From assembly GCF_024718545.1 (NCBI RefSeq), contig NZ_JAMXDB010000011.1, positions 1 through 49,912 on the forward strand: a stretch of 49,912 bases of DNA. Direction: 5' to 3'. The DNA is from Weissella fangxianensis. Its GTDB lineage: Bacteria; Bacillota; Bacilli; Lactobacillales; Lactobacillaceae. Positions within the stretch are counted from its first letter, which is position 1. The number at the start of each line of letters is the position of its first letter. The translations under genes were made by a program, and so were the position numbers. The notes beneath the pieces were generated by a model. It did not search any database and was not told where the DNA came from. It saw only the letters and a program-made list of their open reading frames with translations. Shown here one piece after another: positions 7,720 through 16,301 of this stretch.

Positions 7720-8784
7720 TTAAGATGCTCCTTCAATAAATTCTGTCATCTCTGCCAATGACTTTTTGATAATTGCTGGTTGACCAGGTTCTTTAACTGC
7801 GACTAGCTGTAAGACACCTGAAAGGTTCTTTTTATCGTGCGCCAACTGTTCAATTGTCGCTGGCTGGCGAATCAAAGCAGAATCCACCGGCAAACCAACT
7901 AGCTGTAAGCGCCGATTTAACGCCTGTAAAAATTCAGACGAACTAATGTTTTCAGCCACAAAACGTTCTGTGATTGCTATCATACCAATTGCCACTGCTT
8001 CTCCATGCCTGAGGCCACCTTCAGCCAGTAATTCTATCGCATGGCCAATCGTATGCCCAAAATTAAGATACTTGCGAATTCCTGCTTCACGTTCATCTTG
8101 CATTACAATATCAGCTTTATATTGTACAGATTGGGTAATCAGATCGGATGATCTAGTCAAAATATCATTAACCGTCCGAATCGTACCAGTCAATTGCCAA
8201 AAATCGCCACCTGCTAAGGCACTACATTTAATCACTTCAGCGTAGCCTTCAACTAAATCACGAATGGCTAGCGTCTTAAGATAGGTTGGATCAATCAATA
8301 CCAAATCAGGTTGGTAAAATGTTCCCATAATATTCTTTGTCTGACCTAAATTGATGGCTGTTTTACCACCCACACTTGAATCAACTTGGGCGGTTAGCGA
8401 TGTTGCAATTTGAATGAATGCAATACCACGCATATATGTGGCGGCTGTTAAACCTGCTAAATCACCAACTACCCCACCACCTAAAGCAATTACACCATCC
8501 GCACGAGTGAATTGATGTTCAGCTAAACAAGAAATGGCTTTTTCAAGACTTGCCAATGACTTTGAACGTTCACCTGCTGGCAGTACCAGCGTGGCAACGT
8601 GGTAACCTGCTGATTGCAGTTGTACCACTGTATCAGATAAATACAGATCAGCCACATTTTTATCAGTAATCACTAATATCTGTCGTGGTGACCATACTTG
8701 TCGAATTTTTTTACCAATTTCATGGCGCAAACCGTCTAAAACTTGCACTTGATAAGTTTTATCAGGAACAGAAACTGTCACCAT
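7720..8784 (-). CDS. aroB: 3-dehydroquinate synthase
   Basis: Converts DAHP to 3-dehydroquinate with NAD and a divalent metal. GGGVVGDLAG (NAD/substrate region), KTAINLGQTKN and the metal-site FGHTIGHAIE are present. I place the start at ATG 8784 (MVTVSVPDK) because GAGGTG lies 8 nt upstream. An in-frame ATG 14 codons earlier lies inside aroF and has no such site. The resulting protein is 354 residues. The ribosome site overlaps the aroF stop, so translation is probably coupled. Confidence 0.95.
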   Translation of the reverse strand: MVTVSVPDKTYQVQVLDGLRHEIGKKIRQVWSPRQILVITDKNVADLYLSDTVVQLQSAGYHVATLVLPAGERSKSLASLEKAISCLAEHQFTRADGVIALGGGVVGDLAGLTAATYMRGIAFIQIATSLTAQVDSSVGGKTAINLGQTKNIMGTFYQPDLVLIDPTYLKTLAIRDLVEGYAEVIKCSALAGGDFWQLTGTIRTVNDILTRSSDLITQSVQYKADIVMQDEREAGIRKYLNFGHTIGHAIELLAEGGLRHGEAVAIGMIAITERFVAENISSSEFLQALNRRLQLVGLPVDSALIRQPATIEQLAHDKKNLSGVLQLVAVKEPGQPAIIKKSLAEMTEFIEGAS

Positions 8785-8794
8785 ATTATTCACC

Positions 8795-9775
8795 TCATAG
8801 TTCATGAATAGCATTTGCTTTTGCAAATAAATTCGTCATCTGATCAGGCGTCAATGCTTGTTTGCCATCCACCCAGGCCTTTGCTGGTTGATCATGAATT
8901 TCAAGCATTAGCCCTTGCGCACCAGCCGCAACCGCAGCTAATCCAATTGGCGTCACATGTTCAGAAACCCCAGCAGCATGTGATGGATCGGCCAAAACAG
9001 GTAAATGAGTCAACTTTTGCAAGACCGGGATCACACTAACATCCATTGTATTCCGTAAATATTTTTGATCAAAACTACGAATACCCCGCTCCATCAAAAT
9101 GATTTGTCGATTCCCTTCAGATGCAATATACTCTGCTGCACTTAAAAACTCATCAACTGTCGCACTCATACCGCGCTTTAACAACACTGGTTTATTTTGA
9201 CGACCGACAGCTTTTAGTAAGGAAAAATTTTGCATGTTACGTGTGCCGATTTGGAAAATATCTGTGTATTTACCAACTAAATCAACATCCGCAGGGCTCA
9301 TGATTTCTGTCATCATGTCCATACCTAAAGCATCTGCCGCTGCACGATGCCAAATAAGTCCTTGTTCACCAAGTCCTTGAAAACTATATGGGCTCGTACG
9401 TGGTTTATAAGATCCCCCACGTAAAATCGTTGCGCCAGCTGCCTTGGCAGCTTGACCCATCGCTAAAACATGTTCGGCAGATTCAATAGCATCCGGTCCA
9501 GCAATTAAACTAAAGTTCTGACCACCAATTGTTGAATGAGGTGTCTGAATCACCGTATCAGTTGGATGAAAGGCCCGGCTAACTTGCATTGCTCCCGGAT
9601 GATCCGTAATAACATCTACGACTTGCTGCTCATTAATAAATGGAACATCGTCAATGTCCTTTAAACCAGCAAAACCAACACGATTTTCAGAGGCATAAAC
9701 ATGCTCTATATGATTAGCCTTGGCCTCCGCTAAAGTTTTTTGTGCTGCAGACTCATCTGCCATGATAACAATCAT
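8795..9775 (-). CDS. aroF: DAHP synthase, type I-beta with N-terminal regulatory domain
   Basis: Condenses PEP and erythrose 4-phosphate, the entry step of the pathway. Residues 1-65 look like the small ferredoxin-like domain that gives feedback control in the I-beta subgroup; the catalytic barrel follows. LRGGSYKPRTSPYSFQG is intact, as are the metal ligands H266 (DPSHAAG), E292 (MLEIHD) and D303 (VDGKQAL). The fourth ligand, normally Cys in AGPC, is Asp95 here (IAGPDAIES), and the codon is plainly GAT. The gene lies 4 bp after aroE. The symbol aroF is used in the Gram-positive sense. Confidence 0.92.
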   Translation of the reverse strand: MIVIMADESAAQKTLAEAKANHIEHVYASENRVGFAGLKDIDDVPFINEQQVVDVITDHPGAMQVSRAFHPTDTVIQTPHSTIGGQNFSLIAGPDAIESAEHVLAMGQAAKAAGATILRGGSYKPRTSPYSFQGLGEQGLIWHRAAADALGMDMMTEIMSPADVDLVGKYTDIFQIGTRNMQNFSLLKAVGRQNKPVLLKRGMSATVDEFLSAAEYIASEGNRQIILMERGIRSFDQKYLRNTMDVSVIPVLQKLTHLPVLADPSHAAGVSEHVTPIGLAAVAAGAQGLMLEIHDQPAKAWVDGKQALTPDQMTNLFAKANAIHEL

Positions 9776-9779
9776 TTTA

Positions 9780-10589
9780 TTATCTTCCTTCTCTTAAAAT
9801 CGCTGTCAACATTGCGTTTTGATCAGGTTGGATGCCTGTCCATCTTTCAAAACTCAATGCACCTTGCCCTACTAACATGGCGAGACCATCGGTTGCTTGT
9901 CGATTGGCCTGTTTGGCAGCTGCTACAAATGGTGTATCAGTCAACTTATAAATATTATCAACAACTTGCGCATGGTTTGGCGTAATGGCAAATTGTCTTG
10001 GTGAAAGAAGCGATTGATTATTTTGCATCCCCACATTTGTTGCATTAATAATCAAATCTGCTTCTAATAAAAACTGATCCACATAGGCAATATTATGTAA
10101 TGGTTCATCCAATAATGGTGCTAACATGGCTGCTTTCTTATCAAATTCTGGCGTCATGCGATTAAAGACATGTAACTGACTTTCACTAGGTGCACTGGCA
10201 ATAATGGCGCGTGCCGCACCACCAGTGCCTAAAACAACAACATGCTTTGGTACCTGTTGAATTGTTGCCCAAAAGCCAATGCCGTCCGTAATGTCACCAA
10301 ATACCTGGCCATCTTGCACAGTAATCGTGTTAACCACTCCTAATTTTTTCGATAACGCAGACATTTCATCTATATAAGGAATAATTGCTTGCTTAAAAGG
10401 CATCGTGACATTCAGACCACGTATACCACTGGTAACCAATTCATGAAATTTTTCCCCTAAATTTTCTGGCTCAATAGCAAATAACTGATAGTCAGCATCA
10501 ACATTAGACAACCGAAAGGCTTCATTTTGCATAATTGGTGATTTGGATTGTTGTACCGGATAACCAATTAGCCCGTAATGATCTGTCAT
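9780..10589 (-). CDS. aroE: Shikimate dehydrogenase
   Basis: Reduces 3-dehydroshikimate to shikimate with NADPH. The 269-residue protein has the substrate-binding SKSPIMQNEAF, the catalytic Lys in NVTMPFKQ, the dinucleotide-binding GTGGAARA and NATNVGM. It is the first gene of the aro cluster and starts 109 bp after the VIT gene stop, with a terminator between. Its ribosome site is GGAG. Confidence 0.95.
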   Translation of the reverse strand: MTDHYGLIGYPVQQSKSPIMQNEAFRLSNVDADYQLFAIEPENLGEKFHELVTSGIRGLNVTMPFKQAIIPYIDEMSALSKKLGVVNTITVQDGQVFGDITDGIGFWATIQQVPKHVVVLGTGGAARAIIASAPSESQLHVFNRMTPEFDKKAAMLAPLLDEPLHNIAYVDQFLLEADLIINATNVGMQNNQSLLSPRQFAITPNHAQVVDNIYKLTDTPFVAAAKQANRQATDGLAMLVGQGALSFERWTGIQPDQNAMLTAILREGR

Positions 10590-10621
10590 TATTATCTCCA
10601 GGAATATATATTTTTAGCAAT

Positions 10622-10652
10622 AAAAAAGAGACCGAAAAGTACAGCCTCTCGA
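10622..10652 (-). terminator. Terminator between the VIT pair and the aro operon
   Basis: On the minus strand GAGGCTG and CGGTCTC form a 7-bp stem with two G-U pairs, followed by TTTTTTATT. A wider perfect 10-bp pairing, TTTAGCAATA with TATTGCTAAA, encloses it. It most simply ends the VIT transcript, but it also lies in the aroE leader and might attenuate the aro operon. Confidence 0.7.
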
Positions 10653-10698
10653 GTGACATGATATTGCTAAACTCTTCTCTCTGTTTAGTGTACTAAAA

Positions 10699-11376
10699 TC
10701 AAAAGAGCTTTCCAATACCATAGTGAATAGTAATTGTAATTATCCCAATAATTATATTTCTAATAATTGCACGCTTTGGGAAACCATTTCCCAACCGCGC
10801 ACTTAATAAGCCTGTCAAAGCAACCGCAATGACCGTTGCGCCAATTGTGGCTAAGAATTGCCACTTAACTGGCGCCATATACATGGCAATTAATGGTAAA
10901 AAGCCACCCAAAGCTGCACAGAATAAGGAAGAAAATGCTGCAGACCAAGGACCAACATAATGGCCCAATGAAACATCATATTTTACCTTCAAAATTGTTG
11001 CCAGCGGGTTTTTACGCATTAATTCATTAGCAATTTTGTCTGCAGTTGTTTCACTTAGTCCTTGTTCATGGTAAAAGTTATAAATATCTTGTTGCACACT
11101 ATTAGGATTAACCTGAATTCGATCCTGCTCAAGCGCGACCACAACCTTTTCTGCATCCGCTTGTGAGCTAACTGAGGCATACTCACCAGATGCCATTGAC
11201 AAGGCACACGCCATTAAATCTGCTAATCCAGCTATTAAAATTGTAAACTGATTAGTTGTCGCTGCACCTACTGAAAAAAGAACACCAACAACTGTCAAAA
11301 TGCCATCATTTGATCCTAATACACCTGCACGAATCGTGTTCAATTTTTCAGACATCGTTGTTTGTGAGTCCTGCAT
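10699..11376 (-). CDS. VIT1/CCC1-family membrane protein (second copy)
   Basis: This 225-residue membrane protein belongs to the VIT1/CCC1 family, whose members move Fe2+ or Mn2+ out of the cytosol. RAGVLGSNDGILTVVGV in the first membrane segment, ASGEYASVSSQADAE and a cytoplasmic acidic helical region (about residues 75-125) are diagnostic. Three or so C-terminal hydrophobic segments complete the five-helix fold. It follows its paralogue by 4 bp. The two are clearly related but diverged, which would allow a heterodimer. Confidence 0.88.
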   Translation of the reverse strand: MQDSQTTMSEKLNTIRAGVLGSNDGILTVVGVLFSVGAATTNQFTILIAGLADLMACALSMASGEYASVSSQADAEKVVVALEQDRIQVNPNSVQQDIYNFYHEQGLSETTADKIANELMRKNPLATILKVKYDVSLGHYVGPWSAAFSSLFCAALGGFLPLIAMYMAPVKWQFLATIGATVIAVALTGLLSARLGNGFPKRAIIRNIIIGIITITIHYGIGKLF

Positions 11377-11380
11377 AATT

Positions 11381-12061
11381 TCACGCTCCTATTAATGTTC
11401 CGACAAAATATGTCACAATCATTGTAAAAATACCTGCGATAACATTACGGCCAGTTGCCTTATATTCATTTGCTCCTGATAAATGAGCAGCTGAAAAACC
11501 AGTAATTGCTAAGGCAATCAACACAGCAAGCGCTGTTGCAGGAATACGTAAATGAACTGGTAATAATGTAATTGCTAGCATCGGTAACAATGAACCTAAT
11601 GGAAATGAAATCATTGATGCTAAGGCTGCCGCTAAAGCAGATATTTCATGATGCTGCGTAAAGCCATACCGTTCACGAATCGTCGTTTCTAATGGATCAC
11701 GGGCCATCAATTCTGACGTGGCCGTTTGCGCCAAATCTGCTGATATACCTTGTGCCATATATTGCTTTTTCACAAAGTCAAATTCTTGTTCATAATGGTT
11801 TGTCAATGCTGCTTTCTGAGTTGCCACGGCCTTGCTTTGCGCATCATTTTCTGAATGCACTGAAACATATTCACCCATCGCCATCGAAACTGTACCGGCC
11901 AGTGCACCGGCAAAACCAGCAATAAAAATTGCAAAAGAATTTGTTGTTGCCCCCGCAACACCGATAACAATACCTGATACGGATAAAATACCATCATTAG
12001 CTCCCATAACAGCAGCCCGAATAATATTATTCCTTTGTGCCAAATCTTTACCTATCGTCAT
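11381..12061 (-). CDS. VIT1/CCC1-family membrane protein (first copy)
   Basis: This 226-residue paralogue of the next gene has RAAVMGANDGILSVSGI, AMGEYVSVHSENDAQ, a hydrophilic metal-binding helical region and a hydrophobic C-terminal half. The family acts as a dimeric Fe2+/Mn2+ transporter. The GAGGAG ribosome site and the ATG at 12061 agree. No metal-regulator site is evident upstream. Confidence 0.88.
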   Translation of the reverse strand: MTIGKDLAQRNNIIRAAVMGANDGILSVSGIVIGVAGATTNSFAIFIAGFAGALAGTVSMAMGEYVSVHSENDAQSKAVATQKAALTNHYEQEFDFVKKQYMAQGISADLAQTATSELMARDPLETTIRERYGFTQHHEISALAAALASMISFPLGSLLPMLAITLLPVHLRIPATALAVLIALAITGFSAAHLSGANEYKATGRNVIAGIFTMIVTYFVGTLIGA

Positions 12062-12141
12062 ATGCTTTCTCCTCTTTTCTTATTATACACCAGATAAAAA
12101 TAAAAAGTTTTTGTTACGATAAAATTTCAAAAAATAGCCGT

Positions 12142-12190
12142 AAAAAAACAGGTAACGTTCATGAGTGTTGTTACTCGCTGTCGTTACCTG
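12142..12190 (-). terminator. Terminator after the ECF S-component gene
   Basis: CAGGTAACG (12149-12157) and CGTTACCTG (12182-12190) form a perfect 9-bp stem. On the minus strand it is followed by seven T. It ends the 12239-12856 transcript. Confidence 0.85.
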
Positions 12191-12238
12191 ATTAAATAAA
12201 CCAGGTTAATACGTCGATTTAATTGTTTGGTCTGCATA

Positions 12239-12856
12239 CTACGCCAGACGATTTTTAAAATAGGTCATGATTGGTAAGCCAATCAGTGGTACTAAAATGG
12301 CCCCTGCGATAATTTCAAAAATCCCATTAAAACCAGCAATCGAAACGATCAACCACTGCGCTAAATTAGTGTTTGGAATACCGGTAAAAGAAGTATCCAT
12401 CACAGTAAAACTGAGCCATGTTATTAATAAGACCAACGTTGTATTAATAACAGCTGACAAACTACCTAAGATAGCTAAGCCAGGCCCCTGCTTTTTTAAC
12501 TCATATTGTTGCACAAATTTTTGATATAAATAACCAGTCAATAATCCAACCATAATCCTTGGTACCAATGCTGTGATGGGATTACGGAAAATCAAGGCGC
12601 CAATGCTTGGGACACTAGCCCATGCATGCCATAAAGAATAGGCACCCCAAACAAAACCTAATAAAGCTCCCGTTTTAGGTCCAAGAACCATCGCACCAAT
12701 GGCGACCGTATAAGTAATAATCGTTACTGCTGCACCGACCGCAAAAGCACCTAAAGGTAACGTGCCGAGCCATGGCACAATTGATTGTAGTAAGATAATC
12801 GCTATAAACAGCGCTGTTAAGACTAAATGTCGACTTTTGTTTACACGCGTTTGCAT
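12239..12856 (-). CDS. ECF transporter S component, substrate uncertain
   Basis: This 205-residue, very hydrophobic protein has about six membrane segments and the small-residue-rich N-terminal helix ([14 protein letters not shown]) typical of substrate-binding S components of energy-coupling-factor vitamin importers. It would work with a shared EcfAA'T module encoded elsewhere. The sequence brings to mind the pantothenate-type group, but no ligand-binding signature lets me be sure. No riboswitch is visible in its short leader. It is monocistronic, with its own promoter and terminator. Confidence 0.8.
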   Translation of the reverse strand: MQTRVNKSRHLVLTALFIAIILLQSIVPWLGTLPLGAFAVGAAVTIITYTVAIGAMVLGPKTGALLGFVWGAYSLWHAWASVPSIGALIFRNPITALVPRIMVGLLTGYLYQKFVQQYELKKQGPGLAILGSLSAVINTTLVLLITWLSFTVMDTSFTGIPNTNLAQWLIVSIAGFNGIFEIIAGAILVPLIGLPIMTYFKNRLA

Positions 12857-12910
12857 CGCGTTCCTCCAAATTTATCATAAAGTTATTAAACACTCTAAGC
12901 TGCATTGTTT

Positions 12911-12938
12911 ATTATATACCAAAAAATGGATGCGACAA
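12911..12938 (-). promoter_or_regulatory. Promoter of the ECF S-component gene
   Basis: TTGTCG (12938-12933) and TATAAT (12916-12911) are 16 bp apart, about 55 bp upstream of the start codon. Confidence 0.6.
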
Positions 12939-12968
12939 ACGATGTTTTGAAACCGCTATGTAAATTTT

Positions 12969-14161
12969 TTAGGCGTTAACGTTAGCTCTTTTGGCAGCGA
13001 AGAAAGCTGACATACGACGCACCGCTTCTTGCAAATCTTCATCTGAAGCAGCGTATGAAATACGCACATACTCCGGCGTGTATTCAGAAAAGGCTGCTCC
13101 AGGAATCATCGCAACATGACCATTCTCTGCTAAGTCCAAGGCAAAAGCCTCGCTATCATGCCCCATATCCTCAGGAATCTTAGCAAAAATATAAAAGGCT
13201 CCCTCAGGGTTAACAACTTCAAACCCAAATTCTTCTAAATGTGGTACTAACCAGTCACGACGACGCTTGTAAATATCACGCATGTCATCAGCAACATCAG
13301 CAGCCGTCGTTAAGGCCACCTTAGCACCATCCTGAATAAATTTTGGCAATGCGAATGTCAATGCTTGGTGCACCTTTTGTGCTTCATCAATAAAGGCTTG
13401 ATCAGCAATAATGAACCCAATGCGATAACCAGTCATGGCATGTGACTTTGATAGTCCGGTCATCAAAATCGATTGCTCAGGTAATAGGCTACTTAACGAC
13501 ACATGGTCTTGGTCATACGTCAATTGTGCATAAATCTCATCGGAAATCACCCATAAGTGATAACGTTTAAACACATCGGCCAGGGCTTCTAACTCATCAC
13601 GAGTATAAGTGACTCCAGTTGGGTTTGATGGGTAATTAAATAGAATGGCCTTTACTGGTACATTAGATTGCTCTACGGCATCAGCTACCAACTCCGGGGT
13701 TAATTTAAAGTCTGTTGGCCGGGTATTAATGGTAATTTTTGTACCATGTGCCAAGTCCAACGATGTTGTGTATGGTGTGTATGCGGGTTCAGGAATAATC
13801 AATCCTTCATTTTCATTCAACAGTGTCATAAAGATAACATTGATTGCCTCAGAAGCGCCGACGGTTACAATCACATTGTCTTCACTCTCGAAAGGTAAAT
13901 CATAGCGAGATGCATAATACTTTACAGCTGCTTGACGTAAATCACGTTCCCCTTGGGCATCACTATAATGTGAATTATTGTTGGCAACTGATGAAATGAC
14001 GGCGTTCTTAATTGCATCATCTACGTTGAAACCAGGTTCACCGAATGTTAAACGTAACAAATCAGGAATATCGCGAACTTTTTTTGAAAGCCGATGAGGC
14101 CATCAGCAGCTAAGCTTGTGACCTTTGGATTAAGTGGTTGTACAAATTCATTTTTGGTCAT
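12969..14161 (-). pseudogene. Class I aminotransferase, one-base frameshift near the N-terminus
   Basis: This is a PLP aminotransferase of the aspartate/PatA type. FNYPSNPTGVTY, SDEIYAQL and the PLP-lysine segment TGLSKSHAMTGYRIGF are intact. The natural start is ATG 14161 (MTKNEFVQPLNPKV), but that frame stops after about 37 codons. The main frame (from about 14078 down) begins VRDIPDLL and runs to 12969. The two meet at a run of seven A (14085-14079) where eight would keep the frame. The run reads A-AAA-AAG in the zero frame, a classical -1 slippery heptamer, and a -1 slip restores the reading exactly. It may therefore be a pseudogene, a homopolymer error or a low-level frameshifted gene. 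A full-length paralogue (patA) lies at 16302. Confidence 0.8.
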
Positions 14162-14295
14162 TTTAATTCACTCACATTTCTTTTTATTTTTTAATTGAAT
14201 ATCATTATAATATAAAATCCGATTTTCAGGAAAGCATTTACTTCTGTAAAAAGAATACTTTTATTTTACACTCTTTGTGCGTTTTTTAACAACCA

Positions 14296-14328
14296 TAAAG
14301 CGGTTTCATTAAACCGAATTCATGGTAA
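14296..14328. promoter_or_regulatory. Dyad symmetry upstream of the dipeptidase gene
   Basis: CGGTTT-CATT-AAACCG is a perfect 6-bp inverted repeat, flanked further out by CCAT and ATGG. A TAAAAT sequence that could be a -10 follows immediately. It could be an operator or an RNA hairpin; there is no further evidence for either. Confidence 0.35.
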
Positions 14329-14388
14329 AATAGGGCTAAGACGTACTAATAAATTGACATAATTTTTTAATTATCAAGGAGGCATTAG

Positions 14389-15126
14389 ATGTTAGATTTC
14401 ACTGACACGCCAATTGAAACACCAGTTACAAACTGGGACTGGTCTCCCATTCGTGAGGTTCCTATTCGGGAGAATAACGAGCCACTCGTTTCTTTAAGCT
14501 ATTTACCAGAAAAGATGGTCGTTAGTCCACAATACTTTATTCAAAATCTGCCAGGCAGCTACCCTGACTTGTATACACGTGCTGGCGTTCAAGAAAAGCT
14601 CATTGCAGCAACTCGCAAGCTACCCTATGGGTATAAATTTGTGATTTTTGATACATGGCGCAGCATTCCAACGCAACAAGCTTTATTTGATCAAATGAAG
14701 CGCTTTGTAAAGCAGGAGCATCCTGATTATTCTGAATCAGAAATCCAGCAAGCAGCCCTTCGTATTGTTGCCTTGCCATCAACTGATGCAACGAAGCCAT
14801 CCCCTCATAACACGGGTGGATCAATCGATTTATCAATTGTTGATGAGAATGGTCGCTTGTTAGATATGGGTAGTCCGTTTGATGATATCAGCCAACGAGC
14901 AAAAACGACCTATTACGAAACAGAAGAGACTGATCCGAAATACGACGCTGTACGTCAAAACCGACGCTTGTTATACCATGTCATGACCCAAGTCGGGTTC
15001 ACGAATTATAGTGAAGAATGGTGGCATTTTGATTACGGTAATCAAAACTGGGCTAGTCTGACTAACAATGGTTTTGCCATCTATGGTGCCACAAAGCCTG
15101 AATTCCCATGGGTTGAAGCTTATTAA
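14389..15126 (+). CDS. D-Ala-D-Ala dipeptidase (VanX/DdpX family)
   Basis: This zinc peptidase of family M15D would cleave D-Ala-D-Ala. Zinc and catalytic motifs are intact: SPHNTGGSIDLSI (His and Asp ligands) and EEWWHFDYG (catalytic Glu, His ligand). The 245 residues show no signal peptide, so it should be cytoplasmic like VanX. In bacteria whose wall precursors end in D-Ala-D-Lac, as in vancomycin-resistant lactic acid bacteria, it would remove residual D-Ala-D-Ala; otherwise it could recycle wall dipeptide. AAGGAGG precedes the ATG. It is one of the few plus-strand genes here. Confidence 0.88.
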   Translation: MLDFTDTPIETPVTNWDWSPIREVPIRENNEPLVSLSYLPEKMVVSPQYFIQNLPGSYPDLYTRAGVQEKLIAATRKLPYGYKFVIFDTWRSIPTQQALFDQMKRFVKQEHPDYSESEIQQAALRIVALPSTDATKPSPHNTGGSIDLSIVDENGRLLDMGSPFDDISQRAKTTYYETEETDPKYDAVRQNRRLLYHVMTQVGFTNYSEEWWHFDYGNQNWASLTNNGFAIYGATKPEFPWVEAY

Positions 15127-15135
15127 CAATTGCAA

Positions 15136-15194
15136 ATACTAAAAAAGGTGCGACAAAACGTTTTGAAACTGTTTTGTCACACCTTTTTAGTATT
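15136..15194. terminator. Bidirectional terminator between dipeptidase and asd
   Basis: The long inverted repeat ACTAAAAAAGGTG-GACAAAAC ... GTTTTGTC-CACCTTTTTAGT has A-rich and T-rich flanks on both sides. It serves the two convergent transcripts. Confidence 0.85.
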
Positions 15195-16268
15195 TTATTT
15201 AGCCTGACTATGAATCAAGTCGCGCTTTACAAGTTCTTCAGCAATTTGCACGGTATTCCATGCAGCACCTTTCAACAAGTTATCTGACACGACCCATAAG
15301 TTAAAGCTGCCCGGATTTTCACTGTCAGCACGGACACGACCAACAAATGTCTCACGCTTACCAACCGCTTTGATTGGTTGTGGATATACTTGGTTAGCTG
15401 GATCATCTTCTAGGATTACCCCTGGTGCACTAGCTAAGATATGTTGGACATCCTCTCGCGTTGCTGATTCATCAGCTACAGAAACATACACTGATTCACC
15501 ATGACCAATTGGGACCGGTACACGTACGGCAGTTGCCGTAACTTTTACCTCACTTGACTTAGGATCACCAAACAAGATTTTCTTAGTTTCTTGCATCATC
15601 TTTTGTTCTTCAAAAGAATAGCCATCATCTTGGAAAACATCGATTTGTGGCAATAAGTTAAAGGCCAATGGGAAATGTTTTTTATCCCCCTTAGTTGGCA
15701 AAATGTCAGCCGTTTCAGTTTCCCCATCTAAGTGTTGTTGTGCTTCATGCAATAACTCATCCCATGCCCGTTGACCAGCACCTGAAGCAGCTTGATAAGT
15801 CGACACAATCACCTGATTCAAGCCGTAAGCTTTACGTAATGGCTCCAAGGCAACAACCATTTGAATTGTTGAACAATTAGGATTAGCAATAATTCCTTGA
15901 TGATTTGCCAAGGTCTCCGGATTAACTTCTGGTACCACAAGTGGTACATTAGAATCCATACGCCAGCGTGATGAATTATCAACTGCCACAGCCCCACGCT
16001 TAACAGCTTCTGGTAATAATTTACCTGCTAAACTACCACCAGCAGATGCTAATACCAAATCAACCCCATCAAATGAATCTGGCGTTGCTTCTTCAACAAC
16101 AATATCTTGTCCTCTAAACTGGCGGATCTGGCCAGCTGAACGAACAGACGCTAGCAATTTCAGTGATTTAACTGGAATCGTTGACTGTTCTAACTGCGCT
16201 AAAATTCGGGTACCAACGGCACCAGTAGCTCCCAAAATAGCTACATCGTAACCTGCTTCATTCGTCAT
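15195..16268 (-). CDS. asd: Aspartate-semialdehyde dehydrogenase
   Basis: Reduces aspartyl phosphate to aspartate semialdehyde with NADPH, the branch point for lysine, threonine and methionine. The 357 residues show GATGAVGTRIL at the N-terminus (NADP site), the catalytic Cys in NPNCSTIQM, and the catalytic-domain His in the PIGHGESVYV region. It is the last gene of the lysine operon, 33 bp after patA, and has a GGGGGAG ribosome site. Confidence 0.95.
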   Translation of the reverse strand: MTNEAGYDVAILGATGAVGTRILAQLEQSTIPVKSLKLLASVRSAGQIRQFRGQDIVVEEATPDSFDGVDLVLASAGGSLAGKLLPEAVKRGAVAVDNSSRWRMDSNVPLVVPEVNPETLANHQGIIANPNCSTIQMVVALEPLRKAYGLNQVIVSTYQAASGAGQRAWDELLHEAQQHLDGETETADILPTKGDKKHFPLAFNLLPQIDVFQDDGYSFEEQKMMQETKKILFGDPKSSEVKVTATAVRVPVPIGHGESVYVSVADESATREDVQHILASAPGVILEDDPANQVYPQPIKAVGKRETFVGRVRADSENPGSFNLWVVSDNLLKGAAWNTVQIAEELVKRDLIHSQAK

Positions 16269-16301
16269 CTGATTTTCTCCCCCATTTCACTAGTTATAAA
16301 T

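Noticed and set aside
10590-10698. A possible aromatic-rich leader peptide (Tyr and several Phe) before aroE
   Set aside because: The ORF has no ribosome binding site close to its ATG and overlaps the aroE start region; the hairpin is simply explained as the end of the VIT transcript.
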